Assembly (NCBI GenBank): GCA_037179385.1
Contig: CM074195.1
Location: 6,680,938 to 6,744,937 of the forward strand
DNA: 64,000 bases
Origin: Holothuria scabra
Lineage: Eukaryota > Echinodermata > Holothuroidea > Aspidochirotida > Holothuriidae
Direction of reading: 5' to 3'
Part shown: one piece after another, positions 21,930 to 33,789 of the stretch
How the letters are laid out: the number at the start of each line of letters is the position of its first letter
Numbering within the stretch: position 1 is the stretch's first letter
Position numbers and translations under genes: made by a program
Notes under the pieces: model-generated
The model's input: only the letters and a program-made list of their open reading frames with translations
Database searches by the model: none
What the model was told of the DNA's origin: nothing

Positions 21930-23165
21930 AGGAATTCATATGCAGGTATATGCCTGTACATATTGATATATATGCATACATAGTGAACCCATGCATACGT
22001 ATAATGTATAATCAATGAACAAATACTTCAAGTTGGCCGTATATTTACGCATGTATACAGTATCTATATATAGCACTGTTAGACAGCACTGATTTAATTT
22101 GAAACCACTCGACACGCAACAGCACTCGCAACACAGTTGGCAAGGATGTTGGTCTTGCTGCTATAGGCCTACTGGTAGGGTCATCAGTTCCAATACAGGT
22201 ACTGTACATGTTCTACTGTAACATTTTTTTTCTTCCTTTGGGTGATTCACACCCCTAAAAAATGTTCACTTCTCTCCAAAGCATAAACACGTGCTGCTCT
22301 TCCCAATAAGATTTAAAAAGAAACACATACTTAAAAAAAATACTCTTTGTTTTTCTCTGAAATGTAGAAGTTTCAGTGCCCTCTTTTAAGTTTAGGGTCA
22401 TTCAAGATTCTGTCATTTCCCTAAACCGGTTGGGAAGCAGACCTCCTATTTGTGACCATTAGTGTGCAATCTTTACACCCTTAGCACTCCCAGTGAAATG
22501 CATTTTGGGAAACCATGCTGGAGCTAGCTTACGCAAAGCAAAAACAGACACCCATTAAAAAATTCAATAATTCTCCTTTATTACATAATTGAGTATTTTC
22601 TGGCAATTGAAGAATTTAAACAGAAACTTAAATATTCAAAAGGCACTCGTGTTAGTAGACAGCAATTGTCAGGGAGTGAACTTTGGCTAGAGTCTTTGTC
22701 ATACGCTTTTTGAGAAAACCGAAGGAGTGAGAGTTAACTTGCAAAGTTTAAAACTGCACATTTTTCTTCTTCAAGGTGATAATAAGTTGAAATGTAATTT
22801 GAAAGAGAGAGAGAGAGCAAATAATTTTTTTCAAAGTAAAGTGGTACCTTTCTTGTTTTTCTCCTATCTTCACTAAAAATGCTGTACAGAAGCCTGGTGT
22901 CTTTGTCCTGCTTACTTATGTATTACTGTATATGTACATACTTTCGCTTCACTTTGTGTATGTGCTTACCCAAAGAATGGCATTGTGTTGAATCTTTTAT
23001 CTCAGTGCTCTATGCCAGCTACCATCATGCATTGTGTTTCAAGATGCTAACTGACTACAGGTGCACTGAAAACAGAATCGTAGCATAAACAAAGCAAGAT
23101 TGATCATCTTCAGGAATACTGGAATAATTTATCAACGAACCTATGTGAGAAAGTATATATACGTA
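21930..23165. other. Intergenic AT-rich stretch
   Basis: No gene or complete element is recognised. A short (GA)n run lies at 22805-22818. Which gene it belongs to, if any, is unclear: it lies between gene A's 5' end and the unresolved 3' end of gene B. Confidence 0.4.
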
Positions 23166-23168
23166 CTG

Positions 23169-25099
23169 CAGTGTTTGCACTGGGTAGGAAATTCGTACCC
23201 GGGTAATCGAACCGCATAACCTGACCCGACCGGAAACCTTGCAACATCTTACCTAATAAGTGCATGCATGGTATGCACATACAACTCATTACTCTACCGC
23301 CCATCGGCCCCTTACCTCTGATCGGATGGATTTGACAATAAAAATATGTCACACTTTTCTATATCTACAATGTGCCCTTTGTTCTTGAGTTCAAAAATCA
23401 GACTGGAATTTAAAATGTGATCACACTTTAGGGCCATTAGTATTAGCTTCTGTGGCTTTTGTTCAGTGTACAATGTGGGTACAATGCGTGCATCGGAACC
23501 ATAAAATAACTTACGGTTTGTCACTGCAACTTCTGTCCTGTGTTAATACAGCAATGTACCACCTTAAGCAAGTGTTCAAATTTTGCGTAAACTGCTTTCT
23601 TGGTACGTTTATGAAAAATCAACTATCTGTTCGTTCGTGCTAATGACATTAAAAATTCTTTTAATGAATTTCCTGGCCGAGATTTCACCCGCACAGTACG
23701 GTTAAAAATGTAGGGTAATATATGGCAGTGACCGTACATCTACTTACCATGTCGGAAAAAACACCCTTAGAACAATCTCATCAGGAAATTTATCTTAGAT
23801 CTAGAATAAGCTGAAAGGGGATGTAGCCCTTCAGTGCACTTTAAGTAATTTGATTCCCTTTTTGCCAGCACTTATTCCAGGATTTGTTGTAAGTTGTTAT
23901 TTGAACCCCAAAGTTGTTGGGCTTCTACTGTACCAGAATGGTAATCAAATCTGCTGCTCATTGAAGCAGCTAATAGGAGTAATGAACCAGTGGTCGGGTA
24001 TTATAATTTAGAACCGCAGTTTTTTCCTAAAAACTGTGGTAGCCATGACGGATCTCCTTAAAGGCTAATATCCGGTAATGACATTCTTTCCTTCTTTGCC
24101 TGGGTGCTTGTGTTCCATGTGTGAGCTGGAGCAGTGACGTCACTCCGGCACACTCCACTTTTTGCAAATGGGGGGACACAGAAAATATGGGGAAAATATT
24201 TTGTTCTGTTTGCCATATACAGTATTTAGGTAACCTTGGGAGTAAAAATTTTGCAAATAATTTGAACAGCAATAAAAGATTACGGGCAGTATGAAGATAG
24301 GAATCATTTAAGTGTTAAAGTTAGCAACAGGATAGAAGTAAGAGGAAAGAAAATTTTTTCGTGCACACAGCGTGAAGTACACCTTCCGAAAGAATGTTAC
24401 ACTACGATTTTAAATTTGATGGAGTGAATTTTGCTTCAGAAAAAATTTCTTTCCCCAAAATACAAAGTTTTAGCCACTGACTTGAGACAAAAAAATATTT
24501 TTGTGGTTGAAATATGTGCATACATTATGTAGACATAACTGTATTACTAAAAACTAATTCTTTAGATCATGAAATCATGTGTTGTTAATTTAAGTGATAA
24601 CTAGACAAGTATGAAATCTAAAAACTTTGAAAGTCGATCCACATGTCTTATATCCATTTTAGTATGTGTTTACTGCATAGGGCAATGAAAAGTATAAAAT
24701 TTCTGCAGGTCTTTCGTGCTATTTCTGGGCATAAGTTTAGGAATGTTGTTGATCCACACAAACTGTGTGCAAATTATTTATGAGCTGACTTTTGACGATC
24801 ATTTATCAAAGGGATGGGCTAGGCTATGCACAACAGTAGAGTAGGCCTATGTGCATCATGAGAATTGTTACTGGAAAAGTGCAATTTAACAATTTAAGCA
24901 TGTTACGGAAACAAACAAAAGCAACTTCATTTCAAATAATTGTGAATGAGATGTGGGTAAATACATTTTGTTAGTATCAATAACCATGTTATTTTGCAAA
25001 GATCAAAACAAAATCACAGAAAAACGTTACCCGGGTAGTAATTTTCTACGCGGGTAGTAACAACATGGTCAGGTACCCAGGTATCCGGTGCAAACACTA
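23169..25099. mobile_element. hAT-like non-autonomous element
   Basis: The left end is CAGTGTTTGCACTGGGTAGG. The right end, in reverse complement, is TAGTGTTTGCACCGGATACC, followed inside both ends by ACCCGGGTA words. Flanking octamers are acgtactg (23161-23168) and atttactg (25100-25107), six of eight matching, which suggests a decayed 8-bp target duplication. No transposase is visible. It contains the sequence also found inverted at 41335-41600. Confidence 0.55.
23815..24060 (+). repeat. Dispersed repeat, inverted copy at 41335-41600
   Basis: It shares long words with the reverse complement of 41335-41600, including CTAAGTAATTTGAT-like sequence, GCCAGCACTTATT, AAATCTGCTGCTCATTGAAG, GTAATGAACCAGTGG and TGTGGTAGCCATGAC. 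Read on the plus strand both copies are open over about 55 codons (LSNLIPFLPALI...GFVVS), but differences fall at all codon positions and I do not recognise a protein. Confidence 0.6.
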
Positions 25100-25179
25100 A
25101 TTTACTGTCATACATTCGATAATTTTTGGACAGCTTTAGGGTGATTTAGGGACAAATTTGTGACCATTCGCAGAATGTT

Positions 25180-25435
25180 CCACATGGGAAAATTTCAGTT
25201 GAAACCTGTTGAACATGTCTTAACAGATACAACAGATAATTGGAACAAAATCAACAGGTTTTTAACAGGATTTTAACAGGAACCAACAGGAACCTGTTGG
25301 CTTTTTCGGTTTTACCTGTTGACTCCTGTTGACTTTCATCCCTTAAACAGGTAACTGGAACATTACCTGTTAGTACCTGTTAATACCTGTTCAAACCTGT
25401 TGGAATTTCAACAGGTCCCAACACGAATTTTCTCC
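25180..25435. repeat. AACAGG/CCTGTT cluster, related copy at 47690-47845
   Basis: More than ten CCTGTT or AACAGG words occur on both strands over 250 bp, starting with TTTCAGTTGAAACCTGTTG and containing CCTGTTGACTTTCATC. The 47.7-kb copy has the same order of words with fewer repeats. The alternating orientation makes it strongly self-complementary. Confidence 0.6.
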
Positions 25436-25439
25436 TGGG

Positions 25440-28100
25440 TCATAAAGGATGACTTGCAATCTCCCTATGGTTCTTGGGTCTTTTGGCCAACAGTTTTGCC
25501 TGGAATTGGTTTAAATAATGATAACTTGCAAAGTAAGTCTAGAAAGCTACATATAGTTCTCTTGATCGTAATTGGAAGTAAACAGAATAAATTAGCCATT
25601 CTGCTTACGAAGTGTACATTCCCCTAAGAGGCTAAAATTCAAAATTGTGTGATGTCATCAGAGCGTAATATATTTTGGTGATCCCGAGGTCAGCTTTCCA
25701 ACTGAAACAACACTGTTTTCACAAGGAAGTGATGTTAGGAAATTTTCCTTTTCACAACTAAATGCCAGGTGTAGGCCTAAGCTAGTAGGTTAATTGTTTT
25801 TCAACCTACATACTAACATAGTCCCTCATTTTTCATCCGAAAGTGGGAAGGCCTGCTTACCAGGAATTTGTAATCCTATGAGCTACCTACCTTGTCTTTT
25901 TTACATATAATATACTAGGCTACAGTATGTATTCTATATATGTCAAGATGACCTGTGCCTAGTACTATACTGATACCACAGTCAAAGGGCTCCCTTGCCA
26001 GCTGATCAGTAAGTCAAACAGAGTAACTAGCCCTATCAAGGAACAAAGTAGCTGGGTTTGCATAGCAGTTTGCTGCTCAAGAATTGCCAGTTGCTATTCA
26101 GTTTGAATTTTGGTTAGCAAAAGTTGCAGTTCATGTTAACACTAATTAATTTACTCATTACAGAATTGTTAAGTGATTTTTTGCTAATCAATCCACTAGG
26201 CCTAGCCTAGGCCTAACACTATTTTATCCCTTGAGCAGCCCTAGGCTATTAAAGCATGCTTCTGAAAAAAGCACTGTGTGATGCGCGACCTGGTTTGAAC
26301 TTAAGTAATGCAAAAAATTACTGGAAGAATTCTGAAAAATTCAACTTTTCATAACTTTTTTGAAAAGAATTGTTTTGTCTCCAAACTATAGACCTGTACT
26401 GTAAATGAATCTAATTCTTCCCACAGACTAACATCGCACACATACCAAAAAGGATATAATAACCTCGTATTTGTTCTCACAAGAAAGTAAAATCACTGTT
26501 ACTATTTATGTTCATTAGAGTCAGTGCTTTGTTGATTAACCAGTGCCGGTGAATTGACAAAAAAATGTACATTTTGTGAAACATTTTGGCCAGGAAAATT
26601 GAACAAACTTTGCAACAGTTTGCATGTAAGCCCCTTCTGAAAAACAAAAGGGTACTTACCGCGCCCTTTTCCTTAGCTATACCCCTACCCCAGGCCCATG
26701 ATCGGTGGTGCATAATATCAGTAGTTTACGTAACATGATTTAGAAACTTGGTGCTACTGAAAATTTAATTGAGGAAGCCTGCTGTATTAAATACCCTGCC
26801 TCGGTGAAAAGCACTTGGCCCGATCCTAAAAACGGATTCTTAGTGGATGCACATCTGTAGGGCTATTTACTTTCGAGAAGCATATGTGTGTGACAGAGGA
26901 TCTACATTTTTCCCAGCTAAATCCTAGCCTACGCTAGGGGAAGTATATTAGGCTATTTTAAACTTGAAAGCCTAATGAAAGTTATACGATTAGCTAACGT
27001 TAGAATAGGCTAACGTTAGGCCTAATGTTACGCCTAACGTTACAGGTAGGCTAGGTCAAATTGGAAATTTATGGTTGGAACCGGTTCGTAGTCAGAATTG
27101 AGACGGACATCGGCTTTATATATTTCTCGTGCCATCGCCGGAACTGAAGTGGATACAATTCATACCTTGCCTATGCTGGATAGCTTTTGGTTCACACCTT
27201 AGCCTATAACCTTCCACCAGCAAAGAACGTCCCTTTCTTTCGTTACTGAGACTGTGGGAGATCATCTCATCAATTGCACAGCTGTACGTACGTGACGTGC
27301 TGTATGTACAGTACAGTAGCACTAACTTACTTTGGCATTGTACTTGTCACAAGTTCAAGGAAACGTCACAAAACCTTCCGATCATAGGCCTAATCAATGT
27401 AAACGCTTCACCTGCATTTATTTTGATATTTGCCCGTCGGAATTTGCAAAAGGTTTCATGTGATACAACTGTTTCTAGCTTTCTCTAAAGTGCTAAAAGT
27501 TTCAGATACTTAGACTGACAGCTAGCTATTCGTTTCCGGTCCTGCAAATTCAGACCCAGGACCAATTACAAGTAAGGGGATTTCCCCAAATTGCGAAATG
27601 CTGGGCATAATTATGTACTCTTTTGATTCCACAATTTGGTCTGATCCTTGGTGTGAACTTACAATTTTCCTTTCATTTTTTCAGGTTTTAAAAACAATCA
27701 GGCATACTTCTAGAACTGACAATTCTATTCTGCATGCTGTACGTACTGAAGAAAAAGTAAGGATACTTCGAATTAAAGAGTTCAAAATCAGCTACAAATC
27801 ATTAACACGTTAACAAAATCAAAATAGTAAATAAATAGAAAATGTTTGAACATATATATTCAAGTCAAAACTGTTTACAGTTGAGCACTACAGCATGGAG
27901 TCCTCTACAAAATGATAAAAAAAAGTAAAACTCATTGAAAATTTCAGTTTTGTAAGAATGTACAGTGTACACACATCAAACGTGGGAAAAATTCAACCCT
28001 CTATTTTCTACTCTTTTTTTTTCGCCCAAACATCAATGAGTGCGTCAAAATGACAATTAAGCGCTCCAAGTTGCGTCAAAATCGTGTCATAGCAGCTTAA
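25440..28100. other. Intergenic stretch without recognised genes
   Basis: Short GGCCTAAC/GTTAGGCC and TAACGTTA words cluster at 26200-26240 and 26990-27060. Several ATG frames of 60-80 codons have no domains. I see no supported exon. Confidence 0.4.
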
Positions 28101-28104
28101 TTAG

Positions 28105-28370
28105 CAGGTAACATAACATAACATAACATAACATAACATAACATGACAGGTTGAAGGGCAAAGGAGGGCCAAAGCCCCATAAGATGCCCTGAAGTCCAGG
28201 CCCTAATCATTTAACTTTTCGAAGATCCAATGCCAGAGTGAGTGTGGATGAACACCGGCGAACTTCGCCTTCGATCTCTTTTCGACTAGTGCTCAGAGGT
28301 AACGAGGCAGCCTTCAGTATGCAAGGCAGTACGCTCAAACCACCGAGCCATCTCCACCCTTGAAGTCTTC
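28105..28370 (-). repeat. Second SINE family with (ATGTT)n tail
   Basis: Read on the minus strand the head is GGAGATGGCTCGGTGGTTTG, an A-box-like start, followed by ACTGCCTTGCATACTGAAGG and a degenerate B-box AGATCGAAGG. The 3' end is an exact pentanucleotide tail (ATGTT/ACATA repeats, 28109-28144). Tails of this kind mark tRNA-derived SINEs mobilised by a LINE. It differs from the other SINE family in the window. Confidence 0.7.
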
Positions 28371-29199
28371 ATCCTCTTTCATTCCTCTATAATTTGCAGG
28401 AATACAAAATATTCTTAGATAGATGTTGGTTCCCTCATAGTCATATTTCATTTTCAAATGGGCCTATTTGTATACAAGTTTGTCCGGACGAGTGTCCGCA
28501 AAAAAGTCAGACGACTTTAAATAATTGTGGAAGTGCAAGTAACTCATACACAATGACTTGCACTATTTCGATGGAAAATTCGCAGGAAGTCCTGGCCTTA
28601 CAGTCAATATAGTACACCACATAATTTTACACTTTAATCCCATAGCTCATATATAGCTGGCAAAGCAAAATGAAGACCTTACATGCCCACGATTCAACTT
28701 TTCTTTTCACCTACAAAGTTCACTTTTTTCCTACGCAATGACTATTTTTTTACAGTAGCCTAAATACCTCCGTCGAAATTGGACGTGAAGATTTGGTATA
28801 GGACATGGAATGTAGGCCTTACAGTATAGAATCCAGGAAGAGAGGGGCCGGCGTTAGCCTAGAGATGACAAGCAATTGGAAAAGTCTGGCAACGAGAGAT
28901 TTGTCCTCCACTGCCGGTTTAGTTTATGGACTTTTCAAGGTTGCCTGAACTGGACATGTATTTTGATACAGGATTTTCTTCAAACAATTCATTACACAAT
29001 AATTTTATCAATAATGAATTGCAAGTGGAAAATTTACGACTCTCTCAGATCATGAACATTCTGTCCAGTCAAATTCAAGTTAAATGATCATTCGAAATGG
29101 AAGGGGATAGTGGCCAAAAGATCACAGTAACCGTGTACTTTTTGAATTACTAGATTTATGACTAGAAACTTGAGCTGTACGACTGTGTGTTCTGTGGGA

Positions 29200-29880
29200 A
29201 CAACATCTCGTCATAGTCATGCACGGTCAGTATACTTTCATGATGCTCTCATGTTGACCACAGCCAGTAACCTGCGGTGCAGACTGTGGTACGTAGCCAC
29301 CCAGAAGATGGCGCTCTGTTACAAGTCATAAAGCACCCTGCTCTCTGTCTATACAGCGCAACACGGAGTATACCGTAGGTATGCCATGTGTACTTTTCTT
29401 GAATGGAAACGTACCCACAATAGCCTGCTGAAGTCAGTAGCGATTTTTCGATTAACGACGGTAGAGCAACAGGACGCTGAGTTTAATTTCCGTGCAAGCG
29501 GCGTTCTGAAGATGTTTCGGGTTTTGAAGACGACAGTACGCTTGAAATAACCATGACAACCAATGTGCCGTCCTGTTTCTTGCTCGGGCCTTAAATCGGC
29601 CGACGACCGTTCTGGGAACCAACAGGACGGAGTGATGTTCGCTTCTGCTCAAGCGCAGTCTATTGTTTTCTTTGTTGTGCGTTCCGTCTCCTTAGTCTAC
29701 CGTCATGAAACCGCCCTGAAATCGAAAAGTCCCTAATGAGGAAGCGTACAAAGACAGCTTCATCGATTCAGGTACGTCGGCACAGGTGTTGTTTTACGGG
29801 AACCAGCTGGGCGATTACTGGCGGATTCACAGAACTGAGCCGAGACTTGCCGCTCTCCCTCAGGCCCGCCACATGAGGTA
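29200..29880. other. CpG-richer block, possible promoter or first exon
   Basis: CpG dinucleotides are clearly denser than in the surrounding AT-rich DNA (for example AAATCGGCCGACGACCG and CGATTAACGACGG), with a CCAAT near 29556 and a donor-like TTCAG|gtacg near 29770. I find no coding exon with a recognisable domain in it. It could be a promoter/5' UTR region or an unannotated repeat. Confidence 0.25.
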
Positions 29881-29935
29881 CCTGTTTGGTCTTGAGATGG
29901 TTCACGTTGAACTCAGTCAGTGAGTGCTATCGTAG

Positions 29936-31898
29936 CAGTGGCGTAGCTAGGATACTTTCCAAGGGGGGGGGGGGGGGGGAGCAAAGCTCGAAAATTTCCC
30001 CAAAACCTTTCAGTTTCAGTTTCAGAATATTTCTAAGGTCAAGGTGCATGTATTACACAAAGAACAAGATTATCATGACGTCATGTAATGTTACCTAAGT
30101 TAATACATGACGGACCTACAAGATCCTGAAGCTGCCAACTATATACATAGGATTAAGCAATTTCATCATGGGCCCGTTGTCACCCCAATCCCCAGTGATT
30201 AATTAGATTAATTTTCCGAACCAGTCCTTTGAAAATAAGGTAAACATAGGATTTCCAGGTTTGCAGGGTTGTTATGACTAGACAACGGTAAGCTATTGTT
30301 TTAGCTCCATCCATGATTAAAGTACACAAATTAAGATCAGTCTATAACCCTGCCCGATTCTTGCTTGTAGGAGTGAGAGGCCATTAAATGCTTAAACTTA
30401 ACCAGGGTGCTGTCAACCAAAAGGGTTTGAAACTGGGCTGTTAAACCTCACCTAACCTAACCCAGGGCGTTGTCAACTTTAGTGATGGGTGAAAGTGATT
30501 GCAGAAAATGACACTTTCTTGTCCTGAAACCTTTTCAGGAGACAATTTGTTCACAATAAATATAAAAAAAATTGGAAACTCTAAGACCTACTGGTATGTA
30601 TTGCTGAAAGCCTTAAATCAAATATAAATATAATGGTTATGGAATGAAAACAAACAGAAATTGTGATAATTAAATGAGGGAGCATTTCGTTCATAAGGCT
30701 ATGATCATGTTACTATTTATTAGCAACGTATTATCCAATAGTGCATCAAGTTGATGATCAAAACATCAGCTCAACAATACGTAGGGAACTAGCTATATCA
30801 TGGTATCCTATGCTCCGGTCATCTAGCCTATCAGCATAGGCGGCGAAAGATAATTTTTTTTTTTTGGGGGGGGGGGGGGGAGGGTCCACAAGTTTTCGGC
30901 AGCCGACATAGTGGTAACACCGTTAGGCATCCGGTTTCGCGTGAAGCACAAAACCCCATCGGCGTTGGGTCCAGGGCCCCCTTAAAGGGCCCTGGTGGGG
31001 GACAGGGGAAAAGCCAGGCGCGGATTCAGACATTTCCAAAAGAGGGGGGTCGCTGAACTAATAGAAAGAGGGCAATGGGGACGTACCAGTGGCGCACGCA
31101 GGATTTCTCTGAATGGGAGGCATGCAGTGTGTTCAGTGATCGCCGGCCTGGGGAGGAGTTTTAGGGGAGAGGGACACTTTGCCCTTTGAAAATTTTTGGC
31201 GTTTCAAGGAGCCTAGATGCAAAATGGTACAATATTTTCGACTTTGGCGGTGGTTCATGAGGATAAAACTGAAACTTCTGTGTCTTTATATGCTGTCTTA
31301 TTGCATTTACGATACATTTTGAAGTAAGCTTGTCATTAAATTTGCTTACTTTTAGGGGTAAAAATAAAAGAGCATCTATCGGTAAAGGCGAAAAGAGTGT
31401 TTCAGTTTGCGGTTTTTCCTTGGCCACAAAACGTTTTTCTGCCATAAAGATTATCTAAGCGGAGCGTCATCATTGATTGGCACGTAGTGTACAGAAAACT
31501 TTGGAAAATCACACCCTCAGATGGCCGGAAATAGCATTTGTGCACTCATACGCAGAATCTAAGCAGTCGCTATCTTCGCTTTATAAAATGCTCACTTCGA
31601 AATAAGTTCGCGAACTGCAAAGTGATTAGAGAACCATTAAAAACATGGTTATAATGTAATTATGCCTGAAAGACTATCTAAGCGGAGCGCCACCATTTGT
31701 TGGTGCGGAACGTAAAGAAAATTTTGAAAATAATCGCGACCCCTCAGATGGCCGAAAATTGCTTTTTCATGCTTGTAAAGAGTATCTAAACATGCAGTCT
31801 ATTAGTTTAACTTTTGTTTGCAAAAAGAAAAAAAAAACAGAAACATGCGAAGTGATCGAAAAATTGCTACCACTATTATGTAACTGACTACGCCACTG
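29936..31898. mobile_element. hAT-like element with 8-bp target duplication
   Basis: The left end is CAGTGGCGTAGCTAGG and the right end in reverse complement CAGTGGCGTAGTCAGTT. It is flanked on both sides by the exact octamer TATCGTAG (29928-29935 and 31899-31906). An 8-bp duplication with CAGTGGCG ends is characteristic of the hAT superfamily. The interior (1963 bp) contains G-tracts and another CAGTGGCGCACGCAGG end at about 31084, suggesting a nested fragment. No transposase ORF is recognised. Confidence 0.85.
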
Positions 31899-31906
31899 TA
31901 TCGTAG

Positions 31907-32212
31907 CCGCGGGGGGGGGGGGGGAGCGACAGAAAAATGAAGAAAGGAAAAGAAAAATGAACAGGGAAAGGGAAAGCACTTGTAAGAATAACGTTTATTG
32001 TCGGTGACTTGATGGGAAGGATGTGGAGGAAAGGTCTCATGGTAACTTTCATTATCGATCGGATGGGTACTGAAACAGGGGGGGGGGGGGGTGCTAGGGA
32101 ACGTCGGGAAAGGAAAGCACCCGAGAAAGTGAAGAGGCAGGAAGGCGGGTAGGTAGGGATGCGAAGAATGGAGACAGTCAGAGGAATTGGTAAACAAAAC
32201 TGTAGGTCTGCC
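31907..32212. other. Low-complexity G/A-rich stretch between two hAT-like elements
   Basis: Poly-G runs at about 31911-31925 and 32080-32090 and purine-rich sequence. The Pro/Phe-rich minus-strand frame across it comes from these runs. Confidence 0.6.
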
Positions 32213-33783
32213 CAGTGACGGAGCTAGGGATTTCGGTCAGAGAGGGCCAAAAATGGTCTGGAGGGGCGCTTCAAAGGAGTAAATACCCTGAGCTTCAGCA
32301 CGGCTTTTCAGACTTTCCATTTGATTTTCCGCACCTGGTAGAAAAATACTTTGCCATTTCTCTTCAGCAAGTTTTTCTATCAAAACACGTTTAAATTTTC
32401 TATCCATTGGGCCTCCGTAGAAGAAAATTCGGGGAGGGGGACATAATTCTTTTAGGGGGAAAAGCTTCGCGCCGAGAGCAAGAAAATTTTGTCCCAACAT
32501 ACATCTCAGATCGCTGAGAATGGCATTTCTAAAGCCTATTTACCGCATATAAATACCGCATTTAAATAGGGAAAACACGGAGTGAACTGTTTAAAAATGT
32601 TAATATTAATTTTTCTTCGTCTTTTTCTTTATGTTTTCTTCGTTTTTTTTTCAGGTTTTTTTTACTTTCATTGGGAGGGCAAGTTCCCCCTGGTCCATAC
32701 CTGCGGACACCCATGTTCCTATCCCTCTCTTACACATTCTATTTTGAATCCGGTCATTATTTTTTGTGTTATTTTCGGGTCTCGGTTTAAGATTTAAATG
32801 TAATAATGGGCTTCTTTGTGAAGATAAAGATTAAACCTGCTAGAGCTAAATAGCAAGCAATCTTACGAGGGGAAAAAGCTATGGATTCAAATTAATCACC
32901 GTTAGGTGTACATTTTTGGTATTTGGAAATCAAGATAATTTACATCATGTGACCACTCTGAAATAGCCATTAGGTACATTGCAAGAAATAGCCAAGACAA
33001 AAGGTCTGCTTGGCGCTCTAGATACCGAAATCATAACAATTAAAGTAGCCTAGACCTAGGCTTATTAGATGCAATTTTCTGGCTTTTGAGACCACGAAAG
33101 TACAGAAATAAGCATTTTCATGGGATTATCGTGCAGTGTCAGAAACATTTATCATGAGAATGGTTACTTGAAGAAAAGCAAAATGGAAACTGCTCATTAA
33201 AACTCTTACACCGTTACCACTATGATAACAGTTTTATTTTATTTTAACCTGAATGTTCTCTTCAAATTATTTTGAAAAATGTTGTGGAAGCTATTTTGGT
33301 ATCTTTATCAACTTTTTTTATTGTCTCTGTTGATAACTATCCCGACAAAAAGAAGGCTATTTGTGCTACAATTATTGTTGCGCCCTTTGCAACATCTTTT
33401 ATTGGCCGGGAGGGTGGATTTAATGTCAGTCTGTGTATTTCGTTAGCTTATAATTACGCTTGGTGGGGGAGCAATTAACTTAGCACAGCGACAACATTGA
33501 TTAGTGCGTATAAATCATGAAGATACGTTTCGGCACAACCTATCCCAGTATTACAGAAGATGACCCTTTTCATCAGAACAAAGTGCAGATAGTACAGTTA
33601 CGGGTGGCTGTTTGAGAATTTTGTTATCTGCGCCTTAAAACAACGCTATTATATTATATCTTTTGCCAGTAATGGTGCAAGAGTAAAGTATGTTAAAAAC
33701 CTTAAAAAGGACGCCGACAGACGTTTTTGGTCCATCAAGGGGAGGGGGGGGTGCCCCCTACCCATATGGCAGCTCCGCCACTG
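32213..33783. mobile_element. Second hAT-like element with near-exact target duplication
   Basis: The left end is CAGTGACGGAGCTAGGG and the right end in reverse complement CAGTGGCGGAGCTGCC. Flanks are GGTCTGCC (32205-32212) and GGTCTGCT (33784-33791), seven of eight bases identical. It is 1571 bp, without a recognisable transposase, so probably non-autonomous. Confidence 0.75.
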
Positions 33784-33789
33784 GGTCTG

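Noticed and set aside
24130..24145. TGACGTCA palindrome as a CRE promoter site
   Set aside because: A single 8-bp match inside a hAT-like element without any nearby gene start.
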